Origin: JAVVPL01 sp036655775
GTDB taxonomy: Bacteria; Bacteroidota; Bacteroidia; Bacteroidales; P3
Length of the DNA: 64,000 nucleotides
Direction: 5' to 3'
Assembly (NCBI GenBank): GCA_036655775.1
Contig: JAVVPL010000002.1
Span: forward strand, 1-64,000
The translations under genes and the position numbers were made by a program. Each line of letters begins with the position of its first letter. The first letter of the stretch is position 1. Of this stretch, positions 56,554 through 63,170 are shown in pieces. The notes below the pieces were generated by a model. It worked only from the letters and a program-made list of their open reading frames with translations, did not search any database and had not been told where the DNA came from.

Positions 56554-57093
56554 ATGGAAAAAACACGCAACGAAGATTTAGGGCGACTTAGTATAGAAGA
56601 ATTTAAACAAGCAGAAAAATTACCTTTTTGTGTTGTATTGGACGATATTAGAAGTTTACACAATATAGGATCGGTGTTTCGTACGGCAGATGCCTTTAGA
56701 GTGGAACATCTTTATTTATGTGGTATTACGGCTCGCCCCCCCCATAGAGAAATTCAGAAAACAGCCTTAGGAGCCACTGAATCCATTGATTGGAGCTATT
56801 TTCCTAGCTGTTCCGACTGCATTCTCAATTTGAAGCAAAAAGGCTATTTAATTTGCGCTTTGGAGCAAGCTCTCGAGAGTATATCCCTTTCGGAGTTTCA
56901 GCCGCCCAAAGGAGCTAAAATTGCCCTTATTTTGGGCAACGAAGTAGAGGGGGTCAACACAGAAGTAATGAACCTTTGCGATTATGCCTTAGAAATTCCC
57001 CAATATGGCACGAAACATTCTTTGAATGTTTCGGTCAGTGGCGGAATTGGAATATGGGAAATATGGAAAAAAATAAATACAAATTTTAATTAG
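56554..57093 (+). CDS. SpoU/TrmH-family RNA 2'-O-methyltransferase
   Basis: The product has 179 residues from the ATG at 56554 (the TTG at 56545 is less likely). The three SPOUT motifs are clear: NIGSVFRTADAFRVEHLYLCG (motif 1), ALILGNEVEGVN (motif 2) and LEIPQYGTKHSLNVSVSGGIGIWE (motif 3). These are the knot that binds SAM. The short length, without an N-terminal substrate domain, fits TrmL/TrmH-like tRNA enzymes or rRNA enzymes; the target is not determined. It follows the PNP gene by 10 bp and abuts the next gene. Confidence 0.9.
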   Translation: MEKTRNEDLGRLSIEEFKQAEKLPFCVVLDDIRSLHNIGSVFRTADAFRVEHLYLCGITARPPHREIQKTALGATESIDWSYFPSCSDCILNLKQKGYLICALEQALESISLSEFQPPKGAKIALILGNEVEGVNTEVMNLCDYALEIPQYGTKHSLNVSVSGGIGIWEIWKKINTNFN

Positions 57094-57741
57094 ATGCGTA
57101 TTCTTTGGTTATTGTGTATTTTGCTAAGTTTGAGTTCTTCTATTTGGGCACAAACAAATTGGAGATTGCCATCGTATACACCTTGCTCACAAACTAAAAG
57201 TGACAGTTTAGAACTTGTATATGGAGGCAATACCAAAGTGTTTTTGGCGCCTTTCAAACAAGCTAGTTTGTTGGCTTTGGCACATTATCCAACACTCAAA
57301 AACACAAAAATTATATTTCGCTATGGAAATGGAAAAACAAGTTTGACTTGCCGTCCAAAGCTATCTACACTCCACAAAAAACAACGCACATATTACATTC
57401 GTATCAATCGAAAAAAATTCGCAGATTCTTCTTTTTTGCGGGTGCCTTTCAATGCACAAGTGGGCGTGATTGGACACGAATTGGCGCATATTGTGGATTA
57501 TGAAAATTTGCGGTCTAAAGATATTATCCATATAGGCCTACGCTATGGAAATAAAAATTTTAAAAAGGAATACGAACGTCGCATAGATTCTCTCACCATT
57601 ACGCATGGATTGGGTCCACAGCTATATGATTGGGCACAATATATCCTCTCTGATTGTACGCATTGTTCAAAAAAATACAAAAAATACAAGCAAACGTTTT
57701 ATATGCAACCACAGGAAATAAAACAACAGAGTAATTTATGA
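57094..57741 (+). CDS. Secreted zincin-like (HExxH) putative metallopeptidase
   Basis: The 215-residue product has a signal peptide (MRILWLLCILLSLSSSIWAQ). A basic domain follows with VGVIGHELAHIVDYENL near 124-140, a zincin HExxH motif. A third metal ligand may be provided by one of the following Glu/Asp/His residues (HIGLRYG, YERRIDSLT). Two cysteine pairs near the C-terminus (CTHC) are seen. I do not recognise the family. The start ATG directly follows the stop of the methyltransferase gene, so it is co-transcribed. It ends 6 bp inside the convergent threonine aldolase gene, with no terminator visible between them. Confidence 0.65.
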   Translation: MRILWLLCILLSLSSSIWAQTNWRLPSYTPCSQTKSDSLELVYGGNTKVFLAPFKQASLLALAHYPTLKNTKIIFRYGNGKTSLTCRPKLSTLHKKQRTYYIRINRKKFADSSFLRVPFNAQVGVIGHELAHIVDYENLRSKDIIHIGLRYGNKNFKKEYERRIDSLTITHGLGPQLYDWAQYILSDCTHCSKKYKKYKQTFYMQPQEIKQQSNL

Positions 57742-58761
57742 AGCTAAAATCTTTTTCAAGGTGTTTACAAAAGCTAAAACCTCTTCTTCAGTAGTATCCC
57801 ACGAACACATCCATCGAACTTCATCTTGCATTTCATCCCAAATATAGAAAAAATATTCTGTTTGCAATTGCGCAATACAAGCTTTGGGAAGTTTGGCAAA
57901 TACGGCATTTACTTGGGGGGTATTCGTAATTTGTACTTGGGGAATTTTGGCAAGCTCTTGCGCCAAAAGATGTGCCATCGCATTGGCATGTGAGGCGGTT
58001 TTACGCCATTGTTCATCTTGGAGAAGCGCCAGGAATTGCGCAGAGATAAAACGCATTTTCGAGGCCAATTGCATGGCTTGTTTACGCTTGTATTTAAAAT
58101 TTTGAGCTAAGGTTTCATCTCGAAAAACAATAGCCTCGCCATACATCATAGCGTTTTTGGTTCCACCAAACGAAAGAATATCGGCACCACAATCAAAAGA
58201 AGTTTGGTACAAACTACATCCTAGTGCAGCTGCCGCATTGGCCAAACGAGCACCATCAATATGAAGATACATATTATGTTGATGTGCAAAATCGGCTATT
58301 TCCTTTATTTCTTGCAAACTGTATAGGGTGCCTAATTCGGTACTTTGTGTAATAGAAATCAATTTAGGTTGTACATGATGTTCAAAATCGAAATAGTGCA
58401 TATACGGTGCGGCAAGTGCAGGACGGAATTTGCCATCGGGAGAAGTAACTGTAAGTAATTTACTCGCTGTATAACGTTCGGGAGCTCCACATTCATCAAT
58501 ATTGATATGTGCAGTGGTGCAACAAATCACTGCTTCATAAGGTTGCAAAAGCGACTGTATCGAAAGCACATTGGCCGCAGTGCCTATAAATGTGAAAAAA
58601 GATTGGGTTTGAGCCCCGAAAACTTCTTTGAATTTAGCTTGTGCTTTTTGAGTCCAAGGATCTTCTCCATAAGCAATGGCATGCTCTTGATTGGCCTGTA
58701 CAAGGGCTTGAAGGATTTTGGGATGCACGCCTGAATGATTGTCGCTACCGAAACTTTTCAT
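57736..58761 (-). CDS. ltaE: Low-specificity L-threonine aldolase
   Basis: The 341-residue product is a PLP fold-type I enzyme of the beta-eliminating lyase family: FGSDNHSGVHPKIL, YGEDPWTQKAQ, FIGTAANVLSIQS, HIDGARLANAAAALG and the PLP-lysine region ILSFGGTKNAMMYGEA. It splits L-threonine or allo-threonine to glycine and acetaldehyde. The stop overlaps the convergent zincin gene by 6 bp. The start codon lies at the edge of a 93/94-bp tandem repeat array, so its leader is long and repetitive and contains copies of its start context. Confidence 0.93.
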   Translation of the reverse strand: MKSFGSDNHSGVHPKILQALVQANQEHAIAYGEDPWTQKAQAKFKEVFGAQTQSFFTFIGTAANVLSIQSLLQPYEAVICCTTAHINIDECGAPERYTASKLLTVTSPDGKFRPALAAPYMHYFDFEHHVQPKLISITQSTELGTLYSLQEIKEIADFAHQHNMYLHIDGARLANAAAALGCSLYQTSFDCGADILSFGGTKNAMMYGEAIVFRDETLAQNFKYKRKQAMQLASKMRFISAQFLALLQDEQWRKTASHANAMAHLLAQELAKIPQVQITNTPQVNAVFAKLPKACIAQLQTEYFFYIWDEMQDEVRWMCSWDTTEEEVLAFVNTLKKILAS

Positions 58762-59160
58762 ACGAAAATAATTTTTAATAAATAGGACGTATGTATCTCC
58801 ATGAGAACTGCTCGNNNNNNNNNNNNNNNNNNNNNNNNNNNNNNNNNNNNNNNNNNNNNNNNNNNNNNNNNNNNNNNNNNNNNNNNNNNNNNNNNNNNNN
58901 NNNNNNNNNNNNNNTCAATCTCTTGGACAAGCTACTGAGCTCATGTTCGTTTCATACGAAAATAATTTTAATAAATAGGACGTATGTATCTCCATGAGAA
59001 CTGCTCGTCAATCTCTTGGACAAGCTACTGAGCTCATGTTCGTTTCATACGAAAATAATTTTTAATAAATAGGGCGTATGTATCTCCATGAGAACTGCTT
59101 GTCAATCTCTTGGACAAGCTACTGAGCTCATGTTCGTCTCATACGAAAATAATTTTAATA
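58759..59160. repeat. Tandem array of a 93/94-bp repeat in the ltaE leader, with an assembly gap
   Basis: Copies begin (CATACGAAAA) at 58759, 58953, 59046 and 59140 (the last is partial), with a further copy probably lost in the gap. Each unit holds a 71-bp inverted-repeat core bounded by CGTATG and CATACG, with CATGAG/CTCATG inside, plus a 22/23-bp AT-rich spacer. Copies differ by only a few bases (for example GGACGT/GGGCGT, TTCGTTT/TTCGTCT). On the - strand each unit has the short frame ATG AAA CGA ACA TGA (or a variant). Confidence 0.95.
58815..58914. other. Assembly gap (100 N) inside the repeat array
   Basis: The gap is of standard placeholder size and lies within the tandem repeat, so the real copy number is unknown. 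Confidence 0.97.
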
Positions 59161-59162
59161 TG

Positions 59163-59170
59163 CAAAAGTA
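59163..59170 (-). promoter_or_regulatory. Probable -7 element of ltaE
   Basis: TACTTTTG on the - strand just outside the repeat array. Without the array it would lie about 20 nt from a start-like ATG, as usual. No clear -33 box is seen. Confidence 0.45.
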
Positions 59171-59215
59171 CGTATTTTATAGAGAAAATGATAAAAAAAG
59201 GTTTTGAAATTCTCC

Positions 59216-59246
59216 TTGTATTTGTCAATTAATTATATTACCTTTG
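59216..59246 (+). promoter_or_regulatory. Promoter of tRNA-fMet
   Basis: TTG (59216-59218), 20 bp, TACCTTTG (59239-59246), about 40 bp before the mature tRNA. Confidence 0.65.
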
Positions 59247-59285
59247 CAGACCTAAACCAGTTCATACGAAAATATAAACATATAT

Positions 59286-59357
59286 TGCGGGGTAGAGCAG
59301 AGGCAGCTCGTCGGGCTCATAACCCGGAGGTCGTAGGTTCGAATCCTGCCCCCGCTA
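59286..59357 (+). tRNA. Initiator tRNA-fMet (anticodon CAT)
   Basis: The 72-nt gene folds as a cloverleaf with anticodon stem TCGGG/CCCGG around CTCATAA; the run of three G-C pairs next to the loop and an unpaired first position (T1 opposite T72) mark it as initiator. T arm GTAGG/CCTGC with TTCGAAT. CCA is not encoded (CTA follows). The D loop is short. Confidence 0.93.
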
Positions 59358-59361
59358 CTAG

Positions 59362-59399
59362 GAGAAAGGCTTGTAAACTCGGTTTACGAGCCTTTTCTC
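59362..59399 (+). terminator. Terminator of tRNA-fMet
   Basis: An almost perfect hairpin (GAGAAAGGCTTGTAAAC against GTTTACGAGCCTTTTCTC, one bulge and one G-T pair) with a 3-nt loop, followed by ATTTTT. Confidence 0.8.
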
Positions 59400-59406
59400 A
59401 TTTTTA

Positions 59407-59426
59407 GGAGAGTCGTAGGTTCATCC
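59407..59426 (+). repeat. Partial copy of the tRNA-fMet T-arm
   Basis: GTCGTAGGTTC of the tRNA (59330-59340) recurs at 59412-59422 with similar flanks (GGAG before, TCC after). It is a short degenerate duplicate about 80 bp downstream. Confidence 0.6.
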
Positions 59427-59515
59427 AATTTTGAAAAAGATTTGCATAATAAATGCAGATTGAAAACTGAGTGCTACGCACGCTTATTGAAAACACCATA
59501 GAAGAAAAAAATTAA

Positions 59516-60823
59516 ATGAGAAACATAGTCGCTATTGTAGGCCGCCCCAATGTAGGAAAATCAACCCTATTTAATCGTCTCACCGAAAGTAGAGATGCCA
59601 TTGTAGATGAAATTAGTGGGATTACACGAGATCGCAATTACGGAACAAGTGATTGGAACGGCAAAGAATTTTCAGTTATAGATACAGGCGGATATTTGAT
59701 GGATGATGAAGATTCTTTCAATGAAGAAATTCGCAAACAAGTAGAATTGGCCATTGATGAGGCGGATGTAATTATTTTTATGGTTGATGTCAAAGATGGA
59801 ATTACCGCCATGGATGAAGATGTGGCCACACTGCTACGTCCTTGCACAAAAAATGTGTTGGTGGTTGCCAACAAGGTAGACAATTCCGACCGCGTGTATG
59901 ATGCCGCCGAATTTTATAGCTTAGGCTTGGGAGAGGTGTATATGATTTCATCGGTGAGCGGAGGGGGTACTGGCGATTTGCTAGATGCCGTGGTAAAGGA
60001 TATGGAATTACCCATAGAAAACGATTCGGCCGATCTACCTCGAATTACCGTTATTGGACGTCCCAATGTAGGGAAATCGTCGATTATCAATGCTTTCATG
60101 GGACAAGATCGACATATTGTAACGCCTATTGCAGGTACTACACGCGATTCGATTTATACTCGTTATAATTTATTCGGATTCGATTTTTATTTGGTCGATA
60201 CTGCAGGGATTCGTAAAAAAGGAAAAGTATACGAAAATATTGAATTTTATTCAGTGATGCGCTCTATTCGTGCCATTGAAAATAGTGATGTTTGTATTTT
60301 GATGTTGGATGCTACCGCAGGCATTGAAGCGCAAGACTTAAATTTATTTAGCTTATGTCATCGCAACAATAAAGGCATTGTGGTCGTGGTCAACAAATGG
60401 GATTTATTGGATAAGGATACGAGTACGATGAAGGAGTATGAAGAGAATTTACGACAACGCTTACAACCGATCAATGATGTGCCGATTATATTTACTTCGG
60501 TCATCAACAAACAACGTATTTTTAAAGTGATGGAAGAGGCAAAACACGTACACGATAATCGTTCGCGTCATATCTCTACCTCGGAATTGAACAAAACTCT
60601 TTTACCCATTGTTAAGGATACCAATCCCCCTCCTATTTATAAAGGAAAATTGATTAAAATAAAATATATTACGCAATTACCAACCGCGTATCCTTCTTTT
60701 GTTTTTTTCTGTAATTTGCCCCAATATATCAAAGATCCTTACAAACGATTTGTAGAAAATAAAATGCGCTCTCTTTACGATTATCAAGGCGTTCCATTGA
60801 AATTATATTTTCGAGAAAAATAA
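59516..60823 (+). CDS. der: Ribosome biogenesis GTPase Der (EngA)
   Basis: The 435-residue product has two GTPase domains, each with a G1 loop GRPNVGKS (near 8 and 181), G3 DTGGY and DTAGI, and G4 NKVD and NKWD, and a C-terminal KH-like domain (about 350-435, KIKYITQLPTAYPSFVFF). Der helps assemble the 50S subunit and is essential in most bacteria. Length is typical. The stop is followed by a second, tandem copy of the bases ATATTTTCGAGAAAA around 60805-60840. Confidence 0.97.
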   Translation: MRNIVAIVGRPNVGKSTLFNRLTESRDAIVDEISGITRDRNYGTSDWNGKEFSVIDTGGYLMDDEDSFNEEIRKQVELAIDEADVIIFMVDVKDGITAMDEDVATLLRPCTKNVLVVANKVDNSDRVYDAAEFYSLGLGEVYMISSVSGGGTGDLLDAVVKDMELPIENDSADLPRITVIGRPNVGKSSIINAFMGQDRHIVTPIAGTTRDSIYTRYNLFGFDFYLVDTAGIRKKGKVYENIEFYSVMRSIRAIENSDVCILMLDATAGIEAQDLNLFSLCHRNNKGIVVVVNKWDLLDKDTSTMKEYEENLRQRLQPINDVPIIFTSVINKQRIFKVMEEAKHVHDNRSRHISTSELNKTLLPIVKDTNPPPIYKGKLIKIKYITQLPTAYPSFVFFCNLPQYIKDPYKRFVENKMRSLYDYQGVPLKLYFREK

Positions 60824-60873
60824 AATATTTTCGAGAAAATAAAAATTGGGAAACTAGCAAATAAGCTCTCTTT

Positions 60874-61917
60874 TTATTTGAAACTATCCCAGCCTTGTGC
60901 AGTCAAAGGAATAAGTTCGCCATGTTCTGGAATTAAATTGGCTCCAGCACCAGCGTCGGTGATATGTCCAATAATCTGAATTTCGCTAATTTCTTTTAGT
61001 TTTTCGTGTTCGGCAAGTGGAACAGTAAATAGCACTTCATAATCTTCGCCCCCACTAAGAGCCGCAAGCGTGGGCAAAATATTAAAAATTTCCAATGCTT
61101 TACAGGTTTCGGCATCTATAGGAATTTTGGTTTCATAAATTTGACAACCCACTTGAGAATCTTTGCAAATATGTAATATTTCCGAAGCCAATCCATCGGA
61201 AATATCAATCATTGCATTGGGTTTAATACCTTTTTCTTTGAGTAATTTTACAATATCCGTGCGTGGTTCGGGTTTGAGTTGGCGTTCCAAAATATATTGA
61301 AAATCTTTGAAATCGGGTTGCATTTGCGGATTGGCAAGAAAGGTTTGTTTTTCGCGTTCCAACAAAAGTAAACCTGCATAAGCAGCACCTAAATCGCCAG
61401 AAACACACACCAAATCGTTTTCTTTGGCTCCGCTACGATAGCAAACCTCTTCTTTGGGTGCTTGCCCTAAAACGGTGATAGAAATCAGTAAACCCGATTG
61501 ACTTGAAGTAGTGTCTCCACCAATGAGATCGACCCCATAGCGTTCACAACATAACTGCATTCCACTATATAATTCTTCCATCGACTCTACTGAAAATCGA
61601 TTTGAAATGGCAAGACCAACTAAAATTTGACGTGGTGTTCCATTCATGGCCACCACATCACTCAAATTGACGGCAACGGCTTTATAACCCAAATGTTTTA
61701 ACGGACAGTAGGTAAGATCAAAATGTACATTTTCAACTAATAAATCTTTGGAAATTAACTGAACTTGCCCTTCTGGTACTTCGATCACAGCTGCATCATC
61801 GCCTACTCCTTGTATACATTCAGCATTTTTGAGTGGAAAATTTTGAGTCAGATGGTCGATAAGTTTGAATTCGCCCAAAGAGCTAATTTCTGTTCGATTC
61901 GGAATAGTTTCAATCAT
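60874..61917 (-). CDS. thiL: Thiamine-monophosphate kinase
   Basis: The product has 347 residues from the ATG at 61917 (the in-frame ATG at 61956 lies before the promoter). ThiL motifs are seen: GEFKLIDHLTQNF, GVGDDAAVIEV, ISKDLLVENVHFDL, GYKAVAVNLSDVVAMNGTPRQ, LIGGDTTSSQSGLLIS, AMIDISDGLASEILH and LSGGEDYEVLFTVP. It phosphorylates thiamine monophosphate to thiamine diphosphate. It is convergent with der and divergent from the S4-domain gene. Confidence 0.95.
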   Translation of the reverse strand: MIETIPNRTEISSLGEFKLIDHLTQNFPLKNAECIQGVGDDAAVIEVPEGQVQLISKDLLVENVHFDLTYCPLKHLGYKAVAVNLSDVVAMNGTPRQILVGLAISNRFSVESMEELYSGMQLCCERYGVDLIGGDTTSSQSGLLISITVLGQAPKEEVCYRSGAKENDLVCVSGDLGAAYAGLLLLEREKQTFLANPQMQPDFKDFQYILERQLKPEPRTDIVKLLKEKGIKPNAMIDISDGLASEILHICKDSQVGCQIYETKIPIDAETCKALEIFNILPTLAALSGGEDYEVLFTVPLAEHEKLKEISEIQIIGHITDAGAGANLIPEHGELIPLTAQGWDSFK

Positions 61918-61945
61918 GATTGTATTTGATTTGGAATTAAAGATA

Positions 61946-61953
61946 CAAAAGTA
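61946..61953 (-). promoter_or_regulatory. -7 element of thiL
   Basis: TACTTTTG on the - strand, about 29 bp before the ATG at 61917, giving a leader of about 20-25 nt. No clear -33 TTTG. Confidence 0.45.
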
Positions 61954-61990
61954 CAAAAAATTTAGAGATTGAAGGGGTTGCAGAATAAAG

Positions 61991-62073
61991 GAAATTAAAA
62001 TATTGCAAAAGAAATTAAAATATTACAACAGCAAATCAAAATACTGCAAAAAGGAATTGAAATATTGCTGCCT
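61991..62073. repeat. Four imperfect ~20-bp AT-rich tandem repeats
   Basis: Units starting near 61991, 62011, 62031 and 62054 share a (G)AAATTAAAATATTGCAAA-like core with 2-5 changes each. They lie between the divergent thiL and S4-protein promoters. Confidence 0.75.
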
Positions 62074-62098
62074 CGTATGATTTTTTTTTGTACTTTTG
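62065..62098 (+). promoter_or_regulatory. Promoter of the S4-domain protein, nearly leaderless
   Basis: TTG (62065-62067), 23 bp, TACTTTTG (62091-62098). The ATG is at 62106, so transcription would start within a few bases of it. Confidence 0.5.
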
Positions 62099-62105
62099 CA
62101 ATACT

Positions 62106-62468
62106 ATGCGCATAGATAAATATCTTTGGTCAATCCGAATTTTTAAAACCCGTACACAAGCTGGAGAGGCTTGTAGAACAGGGCATGTCCGTATTGGAGA
62201 GGATGTGGTAAAGGCATCTCGCGAAATCAAAATTGGGGATAAAGTCAAAATACACACAAACGGCCTTACTAAAACTATAGAAATTTTGGCGGAAATAAAA
62301 ACACGTGTAGGTTCTGCAGAGGTTTCAAAATTTGCTTTAGATTTAACGCCTCCCGAAGAAATTGAGGCAGCACAACTTCGACGAAATCCAACTTTTGAAA
62401 AACGCTTACGCGGTTTGGGTCGACCCACCAAAAAAGATAGACGAGAAATTGACGCATTTAAAATATAA
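62106..62468 (+). CDS. S4-domain RNA-binding protein (Hsp15-like)
   Basis: The product has 120 residues from the ATG at 62106 (MRIDKYLWSIRIFKTRTQA). The TTG at 62088 lies within the promoter and is rejected. The N-terminal S4 fold runs through ACRTGHVRIGEDVVKASREIKIGDKVKIH. A basic tail ends it (RRNPTFEKRLRGLGRPTKKDRREI), as in the Hsp15/HslR family, which binds stalled 50S-nascent chain complexes in E. coli. The length is close to the family's. rdgB follows after 33 bp with its own promoter. Confidence 0.9.
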   Translation: MRIDKYLWSIRIFKTRTQAGEACRTGHVRIGEDVVKASREIKIGDKVKIHTNGLTKTIEILAEIKTRVGSAEVSKFALDLTPPEEIEAAQLRRNPTFEKRLRGLGRPTKKDRREIDAFKI

Positions 62469-62481
62469 ATTTGTACCTTTG
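62449..62481 (+). promoter_or_regulatory. Promoter of rdgB
   Basis: TTG (62449-62451), 22 bp, TACCTTTG (62474-62481), overlapping the end of the S4 gene. The leader is about 15-18 nt. Confidence 0.6.
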
Positions 62482-62501
62482 CACACTAAATTCAGTCTTA
62501 C

Positions 62502-63170
62502 ATGCAATCTCTCTATTTCGTTACTCACAATCAGCACAAAGCCGAAGAAATAGCCGCTATCCTTTGTGATTCTCCAGAAAATATCGCTCACGCAAACTTT
62601 CAAATTTTATCTATGGCCGATCTGAATTTTTCGGAGGATATTCCCGAAACAGCCTCTACACTAGAAGGAAATGCGCTATTGAAAGCACAATATGTACATG
62701 CTCGCTATGCTGTAAATTGCTTTGCCGATGATACAGGATTGGAAGTAGAAGCTTTAGATGGAGCTCCAGGGGTTTATTCGGCACGATATGCAGGTGAAAA
62801 TGCCGATTTTGAAAAAAATATTGACAAACTTTTAGAGGCACTTAAAAATGAAGACAATCGGAAGGCAAAATTTCGTACGGTCATTGCGCTTATTTTAAAT
62901 CATCCTACGCATTTGGCAAATAAACAGGGGGAAATACCTCTGGATAATGCCCCAAAAATTTATTATTTTGAAGGTTGCGTAGAGGGAGAAATTTTAAGGG
63001 TTCGACAAGGAAAAGAAGGCTTTGGCTATGATGCTGTATTTCGCCCCCTAGGCTACACACAAAGTTTTGCCGAACTTTCGATGCAAGAAAAAAATAAAAT
63101 TAGTCATCGAGGCAAAGCGGTCGCACAATTGCGTGATTTTTTATATACTCCAACGACCCATGGACACTAG
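62502..63170 (+). CDS. rdgB: Non-canonical purine NTP pyrophosphatase (RdgB/HAM1)
   Basis: The 222-residue product has the family opening YFVTHNQHKAEEI, ETASTLEGNALLKAQ, the FADDTGLEVEALDGAPGVYSARYAG block with catalytic Asp residues, EGEILRVRQGKEGFGYDAVF and SHRGKAVAQLRDFL. It hydrolyses dITP, ITP and XTP to the monophosphate and so prevents their use in DNA. It is about 25 residues longer than E. coli RdgB because of an insert near 140-155 (HLANKQGEIPLDNAPKI). The next gene starts inside its last codons. Confidence 0.94.
   Translation: MQSLYFVTHNQHKAEEIAAILCDSPENIAHANFQILSMADLNFSEDIPETASTLEGNALLKAQYVHARYAVNCFADDTGLEVEALDGAPGVYSARYAGENADFEKNIDKLLEALKNEDNRKAKFRTVIALILNHPTHLANKQGEIPLDNAPKIYYFEGCVEGEILRVRQGKEGFGYDAVFRPLGYTQSFAELSMQEKNKISHRGKAVAQLRDFLYTPTTHGH

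Noticed and set aside
58759..59160. CRISPR array
   Set aside because: The units are identical throughout, including the 22/23-bp spacer part, and no cas gene is present. It is a tandem duplication.
59204..59407. 67-codon protein gene
   Set aside because: It spans the tRNA-fMet gene and its terminator.
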